From positions 1 to 7,197 of the forward strand of contig JAKITZ010000121.1 of the NCBI GenBank assembly GCA_021647805.1: a stretch of DNA of 7,197 bases, in the 5' to 3' direction. How positions within the stretch are numbered: position 1 is the first letter of the stretch; each line of letters begins with the position of its first letter. Under the pieces are notes generated by a model. The model searched no databases, was not told where the DNA came from, and worked only from the letters and a program-made list of their open reading frames with translations. A program made the position numbers and the translations under genes. Shown here in pieces: positions 6,777 through 7,197 of the stretch. The DNA is from Robiginitomaculum sp. Its GTDB lineage: Bacteria > Pseudomonadota > Alphaproteobacteria > Caulobacterales > Maricaulaceae.

Positions 6777-6953
6777 GCTATCCCCATTGGTAGATAAAAC
6801 TACCGCATTACATATGTTCAAAAGTGCTTTTACACGGATTTACTTTCTGTTTAGTTAGCAAAAGCAATTATCAACATTGACCGCACGGTAAACTCAAGCC
6901 AAGTTGCGGCAAACGCATCCACATCTAAGTGGGCTTAAATTGGGGAAATAACC
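6777..6953. promoter_or_regulatory. Divergent promoter region between the hybrid kinase and the NSS transporter
   Basis: These 177 bp serve two divergent genes. A -35-like TTGACC lies at 6877-6882 on the plus strand, with no good -10 at the expected distance. GGGGA at 6942-6946 is a well-spaced ribosome binding site for the transporter, seven bases before its ATG, and GGGGA on the minus strand at 6781-6785 serves the kinase. Two small inverted repeats lie on the kinase side: GGTAG/CTACC (6789-6793, 6800-6804) just upstream of its ribosome binding site, and AAAAG/CTTTT (6820-6824, 6827-6831). Either could be an operator or chance. Confidence 0.4.
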
Positions 6954-7197
6954 ATGGCAGGAACTGTCTCGACTGGAAGTGACCAATGGTCATCAAGATT
7001 TGCATTCATTATGGCCGCGGTTGGCTCGTCGGTTGGGCTAGGTAATCTATGGCGGTTTTCTGCCGAGGCTGGTCAAAATGGCGGCGGCGCATTCATTATC
7101 ATATATCTGGCTTGTGTGTTGTTTATCGGCATTCCGGTTCTAATGAGCGAATACATTATTTGCCGCTCTGGCGGTGCGGCAAGCGCCATTCGCCGTG
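6954..7197 (+). CDS. Sodium:neurotransmitter symporter (NSS/SNF) family transporter, N-terminal part (3' end outside window)
   Basis: The first 81 codons are present and the frame runs off the right edge. After a short hydrophilic start, WSSRFAFIMAAVGSSVGLGN (12-31) is the hallmark first transmembrane helix of the family. Its unwound segment, with Val27, Gly30 and Asn31, aligns with the LeuT residues that bind sodium and the substrate amino group (LeuT Val23, Gly26 and Asn27 by my reading). It is followed by LWRF, the conserved QNGGGAF (41-47), a second hydrophobic helix (about 47-63) and the start of the first cytoplasmic loop at CRSGG. Members import amino acids or related amines using the sodium gradient across the inner membrane. 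The substrate cannot be told from this fragment. The ATG is supported by GGGGA at 6942-6946. It is divergent from the kinase. Confidence 0.92.
   Translation, partial: MAGTVSTGSDQWSSRFAFIMAAVGSSVGLGNLWRFSAEAGQNGGGAFIIIYLACVLFIGIPVLMSEYIICRSGGAASAIRR

Overview
The window looks like chromosomal DNA of moderate-to-low GC from an alphaproteobacterium, probably near the Hyphomicrobiales. The protein families present are compatible with this. The more specific hint is the 3262-4058 gap, whose short palindromes (an AAAACCGGTACCCACTTTT core, a CCTTCTCCCC/GGGGAGAAGG hairpin, a TCATTGCGAAGCAAT hairpin) resemble interspersed repeats I remember from that order. The taxon is an inference from memory, not from a search.

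Layout. (1) 1-467, minus: the N-terminal part of a large secreted bacterial alpha-2-macroglobulin, running off the left edge. (2) 468-580: a short divergent promoter region. (3) 581-1966 and 1969-3261, plus: a two-gene operon with a 2-nt gap. It encodes a GlcD/D-2-hydroxyglutarate-dehydrogenase-type FAD oxidoreductase, then a DadA-type FAD amino-acid dehydrogenase. (4) 3262-4058: about 800 bp with no convincing gene. Its first half is a mosaic of palindromic repeats, including what looks like one palindromic element inserted inside another of the same class. (5) 4059-6776, minus: a soluble hybrid sensor histidine kinase with four PAS-like domains, HisKA, HATPase and a C-terminal receiver. (6) 6777-6953: a divergent promoter region. 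(7) 6954-7197, plus: the start of a sodium:neurotransmitter-symporter (NSS/SNF) family transporter, cut by the right edge.

How the genes may work together. The two flavoenzymes are almost certainly co-translated and both belong to families that turn D-configured 2-substituted acids into 2-oxo acids, so a shared role in D-amino-acid or D-hydroxy-acid breakdown is reasonable but unproven. The kinase has no HPt domain and no adjacent response regulator, so its phosphorelay partner lies elsewhere. It shares a divergent promoter region with a probable amino-acid transporter, which hints at but does not show a regulatory link. I see no CRISPR array, tRNA, rRNA, transposase gene or defence system. 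The most unusual item is the nested palindromic repeat at 3584-3701.
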